The notes beneath the pieces are model-generated. The model had not been told where the DNA came from. It made no database searches and saw nothing but the letters and a program-made list of their open reading frames with translations. Shown piece by piece: positions 9,004 to 18,026 of a DNA stretch of 64,000 bases. The DNA lies in NCBI RefSeq assembly GCF_000614185.1, contig NZ_BAKM01000009.1:85680-149679 (forward strand). Direction: 5' to 3'. The first letter of the stretch is position 1. Every line of letters begins with the position of its first letter. A program made the position numbers and the translations under genes. The stretch is from Phocaeicola sartorii JCM 17136 = DSM 21941 (GTDB lineage Bacteria > Bacteroidota > Bacteroidia > Bacteroidales > Bacteroidaceae).

Positions 9004-10785
9004 ATGAAATCGGAAATTACAAATAGAATAGCCGGACTACGCCATTTCATGCGTAAACACCAGCTTTCAGCTTTCATTATCCCCAGTACCGACCCGCACA
9101 TGGGAGAATATGTTCCCGCACATTGGGAAGCGCGTAAATGGATATCAGGCTTCACCGGTTCGGCGGGCACAGCTGTCGTAACACTGGACAAGGCCGGGCT
9201 TTGGACAGATTCACGCTACTTTCTTCAAGCAGCCGAACAACTGGAAGGCACAGGCTTCGACTTATTCAAGGACCGGCTGCCGGACACCCCTTCTATTACA
9301 GACTGGCTAGGCAGCGTGTTGAAGGCAGGAGACAAAGTAGGAATAGACGGCTGGGTAAACAGTTATCAGGAAACCTGCGACTTACAGAAAGCGTTGGAAA
9401 AGAAACAGATCTGCCTGACTCTTGCTCCCGACCCATTTCAGGAGCTATGGACAGATCGCCCCGGACTACCCGGCGACCAGGTGTTTATACACGAATTAAA
9501 GTACGCCGGCATCAGCTGTGGAGATAAAATAGCCCAGATACAGGAGGCAGTCCACCGAAATGGTTGCACAGGCATACTGATTTCCGCATTGGACGAAGTC
9601 GCATGGACATTAAACCTGAGAGGAAGTGATGTACACTGCAATCCGGTATTTGTGAGTTACCTTCTCATTACCGACAATGGCTCTACCTTATATATAATAG
9701 AAAACAAATTATCCGAAGAAATCAAAGGTTATCTGGCAGAAAACGGAGTGGAGGTCAAGTCCTACCCGGCGGTAGAAGAAGATTTGAAAGCCTTCACCGG
9801 AAAACTCCAGGTATCAACCGGTGTCAATGCAGCCATCCATGCAGCGGCTTGCACTAATTCCGTTGTCGAGGTAGCCCCCTCTCCCGCACTCCTGTTGAAG
9901 GCGGTGAAGAACAAGACCGAGATCGAAGGCTTCCACCATGCCATGGAACGCGACGGAGTGGCCATGGTCAAGTTTCTCCGTTGGCTGAAAGCAGCCGTTC
10001 CCACCGGAAATGAGACCGAAATCAGCATCGACAGGAAATTATACGAATTCCGCGCCGAACAAGATTCTTTCAAAGGAATCAGTTTCGACACCATTGCCGG
10101 GTACAAGGACCACGGTGCCATCGTGCACTATGAAGCGACTCCCGAAACCGATGTCCCACTAAAAGCCGAAGGCATGTTACTGCTGGACAGTGGCGCACAA
10201 TACCTGGATGGAACAACAGACATTACCCGCACCCTTGTTTTAGGAACACTTACCGAAGAAGAAAAAACGGATTACACCCTAGTCCTGAAAGGATTTATCC
10301 AGCTCTCGATGGCACAATTCCCACACGGTACTTGCGGCACCCAGCTGGATGCACTTGCCCGTCTCCCCATGTGGAAGGCCGGGATTAATTACCTGCACGG
10401 AACAGGACACGGCGTAGGTTGTTTCCTGAATGTGCACGAAGGGCCTCATCAGTTCCGCATGAATCACATGCCCGCCTTACTTGTTCCGGGCATGACCGTG
10501 ACCAATGAGCCGGGCATTTACAAAGCCGGGCGTCATGGCATACGCACAGAAAACACGATGTTGATAGTCCCGGCACAGGAAACCGAATTTGGCACATACT
10601 ATAAATTCGAGCCACTCACTCTCTGCCCCATCGACAAAGAAGCCATTCTTACAACCCTGCTGAGTGACGAGGAACTGGAATGGTTCAACCACTATCACGA
10701 AAAAGTTTATAACCGATTAAGCCCGAAATTGAACAATGAGGAGCGCGAGTGGTTAAAAGAAGTAACATCCCCCTTAAAACGCTAG
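9004..10785 (+). CDS. pepP: Xaa-Pro aminopeptidase (M24B, three-domain aminopeptidase P)
   Basis: Removes an N-terminal residue preceding proline. The 593 residues match the long three-domain form (two creatinase-like N-terminal domains, then the pita-bread catalytic domain from about residue 310), not the short E. coli type. Metal ligands are visible: Asp near 395 and the second Asp of the DGTTDITRT segment, His in GTGHGVGCFLNVHEGP, Glu in TNEPGIY and Glu in GIRTENT. No signal peptide is seen, so it is probably cytosolic. The start at 9004 (MKSEITNRI) is chosen over 8968 because the latter overlaps the -7 box. A second M24 peptidase lies at 49.1-50.5 kb. Confidence 0.93.
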   Translation: MKSEITNRIAGLRHFMRKHQLSAFIIPSTDPHMGEYVPAHWEARKWISGFTGSAGTAVVTLDKAGLWTDSRYFLQAAEQLEGTGFDLFKDRLPDTPSITDWLGSVLKAGDKVGIDGWVNSYQETCDLQKALEKKQICLTLAPDPFQELWTDRPGLPGDQVFIHELKYAGISCGDKIAQIQEAVHRNGCTGILISALDEVAWTLNLRGSDVHCNPVFVSYLLITDNGSTLYIIENKLSEEIKGYLAENGVEVKSYPAVEEDLKAFTGKLQVSTGVNAAIHAAACTNSVVEVAPSPALLLKAVKNKTEIEGFHHAMERDGVAMVKFLRWLKAAVPTGNETEISIDRKLYEFRAEQDSFKGISFDTIAGYKDHGAIVHYEATPETDVPLKAEGMLLLDSGAQYLDGTTDITRTLVLGTLTEEEKTDYTLVLKGFIQLSMAQFPHGTCGTQLDALARLPMWKAGINYLHGTGHGVGCFLNVHEGPHQFRMNHMPALLVPGMTVTNEPGIYKAGRHGIRTENTMLIVPAQETEFGTYYKFEPLTLCPIDKEAILTTLLSDEELEWFNHYHEKVYNRLSPKLNNEEREWLKEVTSPLKR

Positions 10786-10794
10786 AAATAAATT

Positions 10795-11328
10795 ATGGCA
10801 CTCATAAAATCAGTAAGAGGATTCACTCCGGAAATCGGCGAGAACTGTTATTTAGCCGACAATGCCACTATTATAGGCGATGTTGTCATCGGAAAAGATT
10901 GCAGCATCTGGTTCAATGCCGTATTGCGCGGTGATGTAAATTCCATCCGTATAGGCGACCGCGTAAACATTCAGGACGGCAGCGTACTGCACACGTTGTA
11001 CCAAAAGTCCGTTGTGGAGATTGGAAATGACGTCTCTGTGGGACACAATGTAACCATACACGGAGCTACCATAAAAGATGGCGCCCTGATCGGGATGGGA
11101 TCTACCGTACTGGATCATGCCGTTGTGGGCGAGGGAGCCATTGTAGCCGCCGGTGCCTTGGTATTAAGCAATACCATTATCGAACCGGGAAGTCTTTGGG
11201 CCGGTGTTCCGGCCAAGTTCATCAAAAAGATACCTGAAGCACAAAGCAAAGAGCTGAACCAAAAGATAGCCAACGGATATCTGATGTATGCTTCCTGGTT
11301 TAAAGAAGAAGGAGAAGAACAAAAATAG
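10795..11328 (+). CDS. gamma carbonic anhydrase family protein
   Basis: Left-handed beta-helix protein of the gamma-CA/YrdA type. The 177 residues carry hexapeptide repeats from about residue 15 to 140. The three histidine metal ligands are present: His66 (SVLHT), His84 and His89 (VGHNVTIHG). The acidic loop that makes Methanosarcina Cam highly active is absent, so carbonic anhydrase activity is not assured. It starts 9 bp after pepP and is probably cotranscribed with it. Confidence 0.88.
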   Translation: MALIKSVRGFTPEIGENCYLADNATIIGDVVIGKDCSIWFNAVLRGDVNSIRIGDRVNIQDGSVLHTLYQKSVVEIGNDVSVGHNVTIHGATIKDGALIGMGSTVLDHAVVGEGAIVAAGALVLSNTIIEPGSLWAGVPAKFIKKIPEAQSKELNQKIANGYLMYASWFKEEGEEQK

Positions 11329-11380
11329 TTCTATCTATCGAAAATAAAGAAACGCTAGTATTAACTAAAAAGGATTGATT

Positions 11381-11851
11381 ATGAAAAAGTTCATTATTGC
11401 AGCCAGCCTGATATTTCTAGGATTAGGTTCCGCTTTTGCTCAGCAAGGGAAACAGGCAGTGGGCGGTAGCTTAAGCTACGGAACTGAAACAGAAAGTGTG
11501 GGTATTGGTGCCAAATACCAATACAATATTACCAATGAGATACGCATTGAGCCTTCAATGGATTATTTTTTCAAGCACAACGGGTTGAGCATGTTCGACA
11601 TTAATGCCAATGTCCATTACTTGGTTCCAATAGCAAGCAATGTGAAAATTTATCCATTAGCCGGATTTACATTTACCAGCTGGCATCAAGATTTAGGTAT
11701 AGGGGCAGGCTTTGGGGCCAGCACCAGCAAATTCGGTGTCAACCTGGGGGCAGGTATGGAATTTGCTTTAGATAGAAACTGGAGCATGAACTTCGAAATG
11801 AAATACCAATTGATCAGTGATCTGGATCAGGCAGTATTCAATCTGGCGTAG
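11381..11851 (+). CDS. small outer membrane beta-barrel protein, last strand frameshifted
   Basis: Signal peptide MKKFIIAASLIFLGLGSAFA followed by alternating beta strands typical of an 8-stranded porin-like barrel. The ATG at 11381 is preferred to the TTG two codons upstream. The frame closes after QAVFNLA. Adding one G in the GG at about 11845-11846 would instead give NLGVAYSF and a stop at 11863-11865. A terminal aromatic residue is the known beta-signal for the BAM complex, so the read as given would lose it. The function is otherwise unknown. A perfect 12-bp terminator stem follows at 11877. Confidence 0.75.
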   Translation: MKKFIIAASLIFLGLGSAFAQQGKQAVGGSLSYGTETESVGIGAKYQYNITNEIRIEPSMDYFFKHNGLSMFDINANVHYLVPIASNVKIYPLAGFTFTSWHQDLGIGAGFGASTSKFGVNLGAGMEFALDRNWSMNFEMKYQLISDLDQAVFNLA

Positions 11852-11876
11852 CCTATAGTTTCTAAATCATAACCCA

Positions 11877-11920
11877 AGAAGGATAAAGCACTCTTTAGAG
11901 ATACCTTTATCCTTCTTTCT
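11877..11920 (+). terminator. intrinsic terminator after the beta-barrel gene
   Basis: The perfect 12-bp arms AGAAGGATAAAG (11877-11888) and CTTTATCCTTCT (11905-11916) are followed by TTCT. The stem can act in both directions. Confidence 0.75.
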
Positions 11921-12336
11921 ACCGAAAAGGCTAACCAGCCTTATACATTCATGTGTGCCGGTGTCAATGACTCCTGCACACATGATTTCCAATCCAGTGA
12001 TCATTATCCGTTCATGAACCTGTAGGGATGCTGTAATTACCTTCATTTTGTATGCCTCAACGATAAAAACCGATTGTTTCTTTCCTCCTTTCAGCTACCA
12101 CTGAAACGCCCTATTCATAGGCGTTCCGGCTATAAAGGGACATCCTGTCATTGTCTTTTCAGCCTCCTTTCAGCACGAGTCAACCGATTTCAGTGAAAGG
12201 AGACAAGCCATACGGCTGAAACGGGAGTGTGGGGAAGTGGTTTCAGTTTTTAGTGGCTGACTGTCTGTGTGTATGACATAAGATGAAAGGATGAGGGAAA
12301 AAGGGGGATATTGACTTAGCGAGGGGGGAATGCGAT
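11921..12336. other. intergenic stretch without a recognisable gene
   Basis: No convincing open frame was found on either strand. About 12090-12260 is rich in the hexamer TTTCAG and its complement CTGAAA (about seven copies), partly arranged as CTCCTTTC...GAAAGGAG stems. No known RNA family was recognised. A repeat array begins at 12337. Confidence 0.5.
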
Positions 12337-12627
12337 GAACAAGCTAGGTTTGTACACTGAATGGACTAGGTCTGTGCGCGGAACAGACTAGGCTTGTTCA
12401 CTGAACAGGCTAGGTCTGTTCACGAAACATGCTGGCGTGTTTAAAAAACGTATAGTTGTTTTCTTAAAAGATGAAGATGTTTTCTTAAAAGATGAAGACG
12501 TATTTTAAACACCATGTCGGCGTATTTTATTCAACAATAAACTTTAGTTAGTAACGTGTAAGCCTGCACGTATGCATGCATCGAGCCACACGTACGCAAG
12601 CATCGCCCTACACATACGTATGTATTG
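12337..12627. repeat. degenerate tandem array with about 22-bp period
   Basis: The first four units are exactly 22 bp (starts 12337, 12359, 12381, 12403) and vary around the dyad GAACAGGCTAGGTCTGTTC. They pass into 20-23-bp units of the type GATGAAGACGTATTTTAAAC (12425-12532), including a 21-bp direct repeat at 12457-12477 and 12478-12498. After 28 bp, three more units follow with ACGTATGCATGCATCG-like cores (12561-12627). The unit sequence drifts along the array while the period stays. The right end overlaps the remnant kinase gene. Confidence 0.8.
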
Positions 12628-13366
12628 CACCCTGCTCCAGTGGATTTTGTAGCAAATTCCATTGAAATCCACGGTAGGATACCAGAGTCTCACCCGGCAG
12701 AGAAAGAGAGAACTCGCTATACTCTCCTTCAATACTTTCCACATTCACTTTTCCACCATGTGCCTCGGCCACGCGGAAAACATAGTTCAATCCAAAACCC
12801 GGTGCACCTCCCTTACGGCTGCGATCGGCTGCCGAAGCACATTCATACTTCTCGAATATACGGCTTTGATCTTTCAGAGGGATACCCATACCGTTATCCC
12901 TTACCTCTATTAAATAGGATTTATCAGCCTGGTATGAGGATGAAATTTGTATATCCGCCTCTTCACCCGAATATTTTATAGACTTGTCTATCAGGTTACT
13001 GAGGGTTTCTTGCAGAAATTCCTCATCAGCATACACCCACTCCGACTCCAGCCGGAGGGAAAAAATGTACCGGTTTCTCCGCTTTGGCAGTATATTTCCC
13101 GATAAGGTCTTCCAGCATGGGACGAAGTTGTACTTCCTCCTTCACAAGCCTCAGCTGATAGTTTTCCAATTTTGAAAGAGTCAGCACTTTGTTTGTCAAC
13201 GACAACAGATACTCACTTTCATCCTGCAATATCTGAAAATGCTTCTCGCGCTTGTCCGGATAGGGATCCAGCCTACCTGATCTGAGCATTTCCCCCCATC
13301 AAAATACAAGCCAGCGGAGTTTTCATTGTATGAATAATGGCGTATGAGAAATCTTCATGATACAAT
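12608..13366 (-). pseudogene. remnant of a sensor histidine kinase
   Basis: The H-box region (YAIIHTMKTPLACILMGG), the dimerisation helices (SEYLLSLTNKVLTLSKLENY) and the HATPase domain (N-box LIDKSIKYSGE, G1 VRDNGMGIP, G2 GFGLNY) are readable but in three frames. One extra G in the six-G run near 13295 and one fewer T in the six-T run near 13067 would restore GGEMLRSGRLD and VHFSLRLESEWVYADEEF. The sensory N terminus is missing: the coding remnant begins inside the ctp terminator. No response regulator gene is adjacent. Confidence 0.85.
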
Positions 13367-13407
13367 CAGGGGCAGACCAATGAAAGGTCCGCCCCTGATT
13401 GTATCAT
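13357..13407 (-). terminator. terminator of the processing protease gene
   Basis: The 17-bp perfect arms (13357-13373 and 13391-13407) share the core ATACAATCAGGGGC. The hairpin includes the protease stop codon at 13404-13406. There is no clear U tract, but the stem is very stable. Confidence 0.65.
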
Positions 13408-15101
13408 TTCGTTACGGAAAGTATCTTGTTGTATTCCGGTTGGTCATTCAATGTCTCAATAGCCTTTTTCAAGTCGGGATCATCTTTCAGACGTTGTAAC
13501 ACCGAACCACGCTGGAAATAATAGCGTTTGATTACCTCCTGGGCAATGGCATCTTTTATTTCTTTCGAGAATCGATCCAACTCATGATCCAGATTATGCG
13601 TCAGTTTCGTCTCCAAGGCGGCAAACTCATCTTTCGCTCCATCCATATAGCCCTCAAACTCTGCAATTTCTTTCAAGTTCTTCAGCATCTTCTCACTCTG
13701 TCGGTCATAAGTAAACTTACGTTTATGCAACATCTTCTTAAAGTCGGCATAGTCGGCATCCGTTACTGTGAAGTCTTTTACTTCCCCTATCTGAGGATGC
13801 TTGATACAATACTGGGTAGCATAATCGAAAATCAGATCATCATTGAGCAGATAGAACAAGATGTTCGGGAACTTTTCAGCTTTCACCTCCACATCAGGCC
13901 GGATACCGCCACCATCACGTACTTCACGTCCGGCTGCCGTATGGAATACATGGGTCAGACTATCCGGAGTGCGGGCTACCGAACCGTCAGCATTACGTTT
14001 AGCATAATCAATGGCCTGAATGCATCGTCCGCTGGGAATATAATATTTTGCGGTAGTAACTTTCATGCTGCTGTTATAAGGCAATTCACGGGGAACCTGT
14101 ACCAAGCCTTTACCGTATGTACGGCTTCCCACGATAATGGCACGGTCAAGATCCTGCAAGGAACCCGAGACAATTTCGGACGCCGAAGCTGTAGCACCGT
14201 CCACTAACACGGCCAGCGGAATTTCCGTATCTACCGGTTCGTTCATCGTCTTGTAAGTAGTTCCGGCTTGTTTAATCTTGCCTTTTGTCACCACAATCTC
14301 CTTTCCTTTCGGCACAAAGAAATTCACTACGTTCACCGCTTCTCCCAGCAAGCCGCCGCCATTGCCCCGCAAATCGAGAACAATAGATTCAGCACCTTGC
14401 TGTTTCAATTCTATCAATGCCTTCTTTATTTCTTTTGAACAATTCTCTATAGCAAAAGTGCTGATAACGATATACCCCACATTATTGCCCGCCATCCCAT
14501 AATAAGGCACAGGATTCGTGCGAATGGTAGAACGGGTTATTTTAAACTCCATGGGTACATAGGTACTATCCGAAGTAGGTCTCTCAACTTTCAGGACACA
14601 AGTTGTTCCCGGCTCACCACGCAGATTATCACTGACGTATGAAGTCAGCTCATTGGGGATTCTGTCTCCCTGCGCCATATCTTTTCCATTTATCTCCATG
14701 ATGATATCACCGGCCTTCAATCCTATTCCAGCAGCAGGGCTTCCCTCGGACGGTTCAATAATAGCCACACGCTTGCGGGGGGTATAATATCGGATCACCG
14801 AACCGATCCCGCCAAACTTTCCACTAGTCATTTCCTTCAACGTATTATCTTCTTCCGGATAATATTCCGTGTAAGGATCAGTCTGCGCCAACATAGCGTC
14901 AATACCATATTTTATCACTTTTTCAGGATCAATCGTATCGACATAGAACATATCCAACTCCTTGAATATCGCATTAAAGATATCCAAGTTTTTTGCTATC
15001 CGGAAATTACGGTCATCACCCTTATTAAAACTAAACAAAGCGCCACCAGCCAAGGCCACGCAAATCACTAACAATATTTTCTTACTATTCCACTTCATCA
15101 C
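13404..15101 (-). CDS. C-terminal processing peptidase, S41 family
   Basis: Periplasmic, membrane-tethered tail-specific protease. The 565 residues have an N-terminal hydrophobic anchor (residues about 8-26), a PDZ domain at about 90-185 (GIGLKAGDIIMEINGK), and the S41 catalytic core. The nucleophile Ser lies in GATASASEIVSGS and the general-base Lys in SRTYGKGLVQ. A C-terminal helical extension of about 180 residues is typical of the Bacteroidetes form. It starts ATGATG, so 15098 is an alternative. Substrates are unknown. It is followed by a strong hairpin, so it is probably transcribed separately from the kinase remnant. Confidence 0.92.
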   Translation of the reverse strand: MMKWNSKKILLVICVALAGGALFSFNKGDDRNFRIAKNLDIFNAIFKELDMFYVDTIDPEKVIKYGIDAMLAQTDPYTEYYPEEDNTLKEMTSGKFGGIGSVIRYYTPRKRVAIIEPSEGSPAAGIGLKAGDIIMEINGKDMAQGDRIPNELTSYVSDNLRGEPGTTCVLKVERPTSDSTYVPMEFKITRSTIRTNPVPYYGMAGNNVGYIVISTFAIENCSKEIKKALIELKQQGAESIVLDLRGNGGGLLGEAVNVVNFFVPKGKEIVVTKGKIKQAGTTYKTMNEPVDTEIPLAVLVDGATASASEIVSGSLQDLDRAIIVGSRTYGKGLVQVPRELPYNSSMKVTTAKYYIPSGRCIQAIDYAKRNADGSVARTPDSLTHVFHTAAGREVRDGGGIRPDVEVKAEKFPNILFYLLNDDLIFDYATQYCIKHPQIGEVKDFTVTDADYADFKKMLHKRKFTYDRQSEKMLKNLKEIAEFEGYMDGAKDEFAALETKLTHNLDHELDRFSKEIKDAIAQEVIKRYYFQRGSVLQRLKDDPDLKKAIETLNDQPEYNKILSVTK

Positions 15102-15141
15102 TTTACGTATTTGTGAACCACAAATTAATACATTATTCTAT

Positions 15142-16128
15142 TCAAGCCTGTAGAAGGGCCTCGATATTTAACTTTATTTCGTCCCATTTTTTCTTTGATA
15201 AGGTTGTACCCACCACTTGTATCACACTGGATGCTAAGATAGAGCCTATAATGGAACATTTCTCTAAAGAATAGCCACAAGTCAGTCCATACAGGAAGCC
15301 GGCCGCATAATAATCTCCAGCGCCAGTGGTATCCACTACCTTTTTTACCGGAGGCACCTCCAGTTTGATACATTCCGTACCTTTCTTTATACATGAGCCT
15401 TGGGCACCCAGTTTTACTATCACGACACTGCATTTAGAAGCGATTTCATTGATAGCCCCCCAGGCATCCTTGCCTGTATAAGCCTTCGCCTCTTCCTCAT
15501 TAGCAAAAACCACATCCACGTATTTAGTAATCAAAATATCGAAGAATTCCAGGTCTCCCTCCACAATATTATAACTGGCCATATCCAAGCAGATCTGCAA
15601 TCCGGCTTCTTTGCCTAATTGCATAGCACGAAGAATCAATTCATGATCCTGCACCAAGTATCCTTCTATATATAGGTATGCATATCCTTTAAACATATCC
15701 AATGTCAGATTTTCGGCTTTCATGGTGGCGGCAGCTCCTAAATAAGTGCCAAAAGTGCGTTCCCCATCCGGTGAGATGAAAGTGGAAGCCACTCCTGTAG
15801 GCAAATCACCGGCAAGTAATTTCATGTCAATTCCCTGCTTCAAACCATTTTTTTTAAAATATTGCCCGAAATCATCTTTTCCCGTCTTTCCGATAAATCC
15901 CGGATGTGCCCCCAGGTTAGCCAATGCCAAAATAGTGTTTCCCGCACTCCCTCCTGTGGCTTTATGCGTTTTCATTTCAGAGAATTTTCCACTGATTTTC
16001 AAGAATTTATCTTCATTTATAAGTTGCATACTTCCTTTAGGCAAACCCATCTCATCCAATAGCGAATCATCTTGCAAAGTAACAAGAACGTCAACCAATG
16101 CATTGCCCATTCCAATTATTTTATCCAT
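15142..16128 (-). CDS. PfkB family sugar/nucleoside kinase (adenosine kinase-like)
   Basis: The 328 residues have the ribokinase fold. The N-terminal segment MDKIIGMGNALVDVLVTL, the PfkB signature 1 region (THKATGGSAGNTILALANLG, about residues 54-73) and signature 2 with the catalytic Asp (VVDTTGAGDYYAAGFLYG, about 266-283) are all present. The overall pattern resembles bacterial adenosine kinase-type proteins; the substrate cannot be fixed by sight. A minus-strand TATCTTTG box at 16147-16154 sits 19 bp from the start. Confidence 0.88.
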   Translation of the reverse strand: MDKIIGMGNALVDVLVTLQDDSLLDEMGLPKGSMQLINEDKFLKISGKFSEMKTHKATGGSAGNTILALANLGAHPGFIGKTGKDDFGQYFKKNGLKQGIDMKLLAGDLPTGVASTFISPDGERTFGTYLGAAATMKAENLTLDMFKGYAYLYIEGYLVQDHELILRAMQLGKEAGLQICLDMASYNIVEGDLEFFDILITKYVDVVFANEEEAKAYTGKDAWGAINEIASKCSVVIVKLGAQGSCIKKGTECIKLEVPPVKKVVDTTGAGDYYAAGFLYGLTCGYSLEKCSIIGSILASSVIQVVGTTLSKKKWDEIKLNIEALLQA

Positions 16129-16146
16129 TTATCTAAAATTTTTCTG

Positions 16147-16154
16147 CAAAGATA
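16147..16154 (-). promoter_or_regulatory. -7 box of the PfkB kinase gene
   Basis: TATCTTTG on the minus strand, 19 bp before the kinase ATG. It lies back to back with the tRNA-Asn promoter at 16178, so the two divergent promoters share about 40 bp. Confidence 0.65.
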
Positions 16155-16177
16155 TTGCATATTTCGGAAAAACCTAT

Positions 16178-16185
16178 TATCTTTG
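16178..16185 (+). promoter_or_regulatory. -7 box of the tRNA-Asn pair
   Basis: TATCTTTG on the plus strand, with a TTG 20 bp upstream (16155-16157) and the first tRNA-Asn 24 bp downstream. Confidence 0.65.
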
Positions 16186-16208
16186 CACCGCATTTGAGAG
16201 AAAAACCT

Positions 16209-16282
16209 TCTTCGTTAGCTCAGTCGGTTAGAGCATCTGACTGTTAATCAGAGGGTCCTTGGTTCAAGTCCAAGACGAAGAG
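16209..16282 (+). tRNA. tRNA-Asn (GTT), copy 1
   Basis: A 74-nt cloverleaf: acceptor TCTTCGT pairs with ACGAAGA, the discriminator is G, and the anticodon loop CTGTTAA reads GTT. The body is identical to the second copy 25 bp downstream. Confidence 0.97.
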
Positions 16283-16307
16283 CACTTTTAAAGTCAAATG
16301 CAAATAT

Positions 16308-16381
16308 TCTTCGTTAGCTCAGTCGGTTAGAGCATCTGACTGTTAATCAGAGGGTCCTTGGTTCAAGTCCAAGACGAAGAG
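16308..16381 (+). tRNA. tRNA-Asn (GTT), copy 2
   Basis: The same 74-nt sequence as copy 1. It is followed directly by a hairpin ending in a T run (16383-16412). Confidence 0.97.
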
Positions 16382-16382
16382 C

Positions 16383-16412
16383 AAAAAGGTTCGCAAATTG
16401 CGGGCCTTTTTT
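16383..16412 (+). terminator. terminator of the tRNA-Asn pair
   Basis: AAAAAGG and CCTTTTTT flank the inner stem CGCAA/TTGCG, giving a short hairpin with a T6 tail directly after the second tRNA. Confidence 0.7.
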
Positions 16413-16523
16413 CTTATGTGAAAAGAGGTGGGCAGGGCGGATACGCTGGCCGACCAGACATTAAAGCTGCTTCCTTATTGAATGTTGTTAATTTAAGGCC
16501 CTATAAGCATATCAGAACAAAAC

Positions 16524-16554
16524 TTTGTGAAATCGAACAAATATGCTATTTTTG
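16524..16554 (+). promoter_or_regulatory. Bacteroides-type promoter of the S37-like peptidase gene
   Basis: TTTG (16524-16527), a 19-bp spacer and TATTTTTG (16547-16554), 31 bp before the ATG at 16586. Confidence 0.75.
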
Positions 16555-16585
16555 TTGCCAATTAGTTATTAAACATTTATAAACG

Positions 16586-17895
16586 ATGAAACACACGCAT
16601 TCTTTTATGTTATGGGCAATACTGGCCGTCTTGCTGCCCTTACAAATGGTCCGGGCTGCAGATGCACCCACCGAGTTACAAAAAAGACTTCAAAGCCTTC
16701 CGGCGTCAGTGATTTAAAGCCGTTGCAAAGTGATGCCTATCCGGAAAAATATGTATTTTTCATTAATCAACTATTAGATCCGCATCGCCCCGAAGCAGGA
16801 AGTTTCAAACAAAGGGTCATTCTCTCGCATGTAGGTTTTGACCGACCCACCGTACTGGTTACCGAAGGCTATGCCGCCCATTATGCCACCCATCCGCGCT
16901 ATCAGGAAGAGTTATCTAAATTATTCAACGCCAATCTGGTGTTCGTAGAATACCGTTACTTCGGCGAATCCATGCCGGAACCCTGTAACTGGGATTATCT
17001 CACGGTAGAGAACTCACTGTATGATTTGCATCATATAACCACTACCCTAAAGCAACTATACGATCAAAAATGGATAGCTACGGGAATCAGCAAAGGCGGA
17101 CAGACTACGATGTTCTATCGCACTTACTTTCCCGATGATGTGGACATCTCCGTACCTTACGTAGCCCCCCTCAACAAATCATTGGAGGACGGCCGTCATG
17201 AACCGTTCATCGCCAATAAAGTTTCAACTCCCGAAAACCGTAAACGGGTTGAAAACTTCCAGTTGGAAGTGCTGAAACGAAAAAGCCGGCTGCTCCCGAT
17301 GTTCGAGAAATATTGCTCGGATAAAGGATATACCTTCCGTGTTCCTATAGCCGAAGTGTACGACTTCAATGTATTGGAATACTCATTCGCCCTATGGCAA
17401 TGGGGAACTCCTGTAAATAAGATTCCGGAAACAGATGCCGATGACCACACGTTATTCAAGCATTTCATGGCTATTTGTGAACCGGATTATTTCTCCGAAC
17501 AATCTCCCTACCCTTCCTTTAATGTGCAAGCGGCCAAAGAACTGGGGTATTACGGATATGACATCAAACCTTTCAAAAAGTATCTGACGATAAAGAGCAG
17601 CCGTGACTATCTTCACAAGGTCATGTTACCGCCCGAACTGTCCAATCTCAAATTTGACAAGACCCTATATAATAAGGTGGTAACATTCCTGAAAGAGAAT
17701 GATCCCGAAATGATCTATATTTATGGCGGCGATGACCCTTGGACAGCTTCGGGTGTCACTTGGCTGAAGAACAAGAAAAACATAAAAGTTTATGTGTTAC
17801 CCGGCGGCAGCCATACCACCCGTATCGGCAGCTTTGACGCTGACACACAAGGAGAAATCAAGACACAGATCCATGCATGGCTGAATAAAGAATAA
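16586..17895 (+). CDS. secreted S28/S37-type serine peptidase, apparent frameshift near the N terminus
   Basis: Exported alpha/beta-hydrolase peptidase related to the Streptomyces PS-10 tripeptidyl peptidase (S37) and the S28 families. The signal peptide is read from the ATG at 16586 (MKHTHSFMLWAILAVLLPL...). That frame stops after QSLPASVI, while the mature protein continues in the next frame (VSDLKPLQSDAYPEKYVFF...). One extra G at about 16702-16703 gives LPGVSDLK and joins them. The triad is visible: Ser in GISKGGQT, Asp in YGGDDPW, His in PGGSHTT. It probably trims peptides in the periplasm or at the surface. Confidence 0.82.
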
Positions 17896-17918
17896 CAAAG
17901 AAGCGAAATAAAGGACTT

Positions 17919-18014
17919 CCTCACCACAGGCTACACAGATTTTCACTGATTATTTCCATCGAGACCCCTTGTTTTATAGTGGGCCAGTGTCAATCTGAGT
18001 AATCTGTGGTGAGG
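17919..18014. repeat. imperfect intergenic palindrome
   Basis: The outer arms CCTCACCACAG and CTGTGGTGAGG are perfect. The arms can be extended to about 31 nt each with a few mismatches. It lies between the convergent ends of the S37-like peptidase and the carboxyltransferase gene. It may serve as a bidirectional terminator or be a dispersed palindromic repeat. Confidence 0.75.
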
Positions 18015-18026
18015 TATTGATTTTTA

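Noticed and set aside
12337..12627. CRISPR array
   Set aside because: The repeats are contiguous without spacers, the units drift in sequence, and no cas gene is near.
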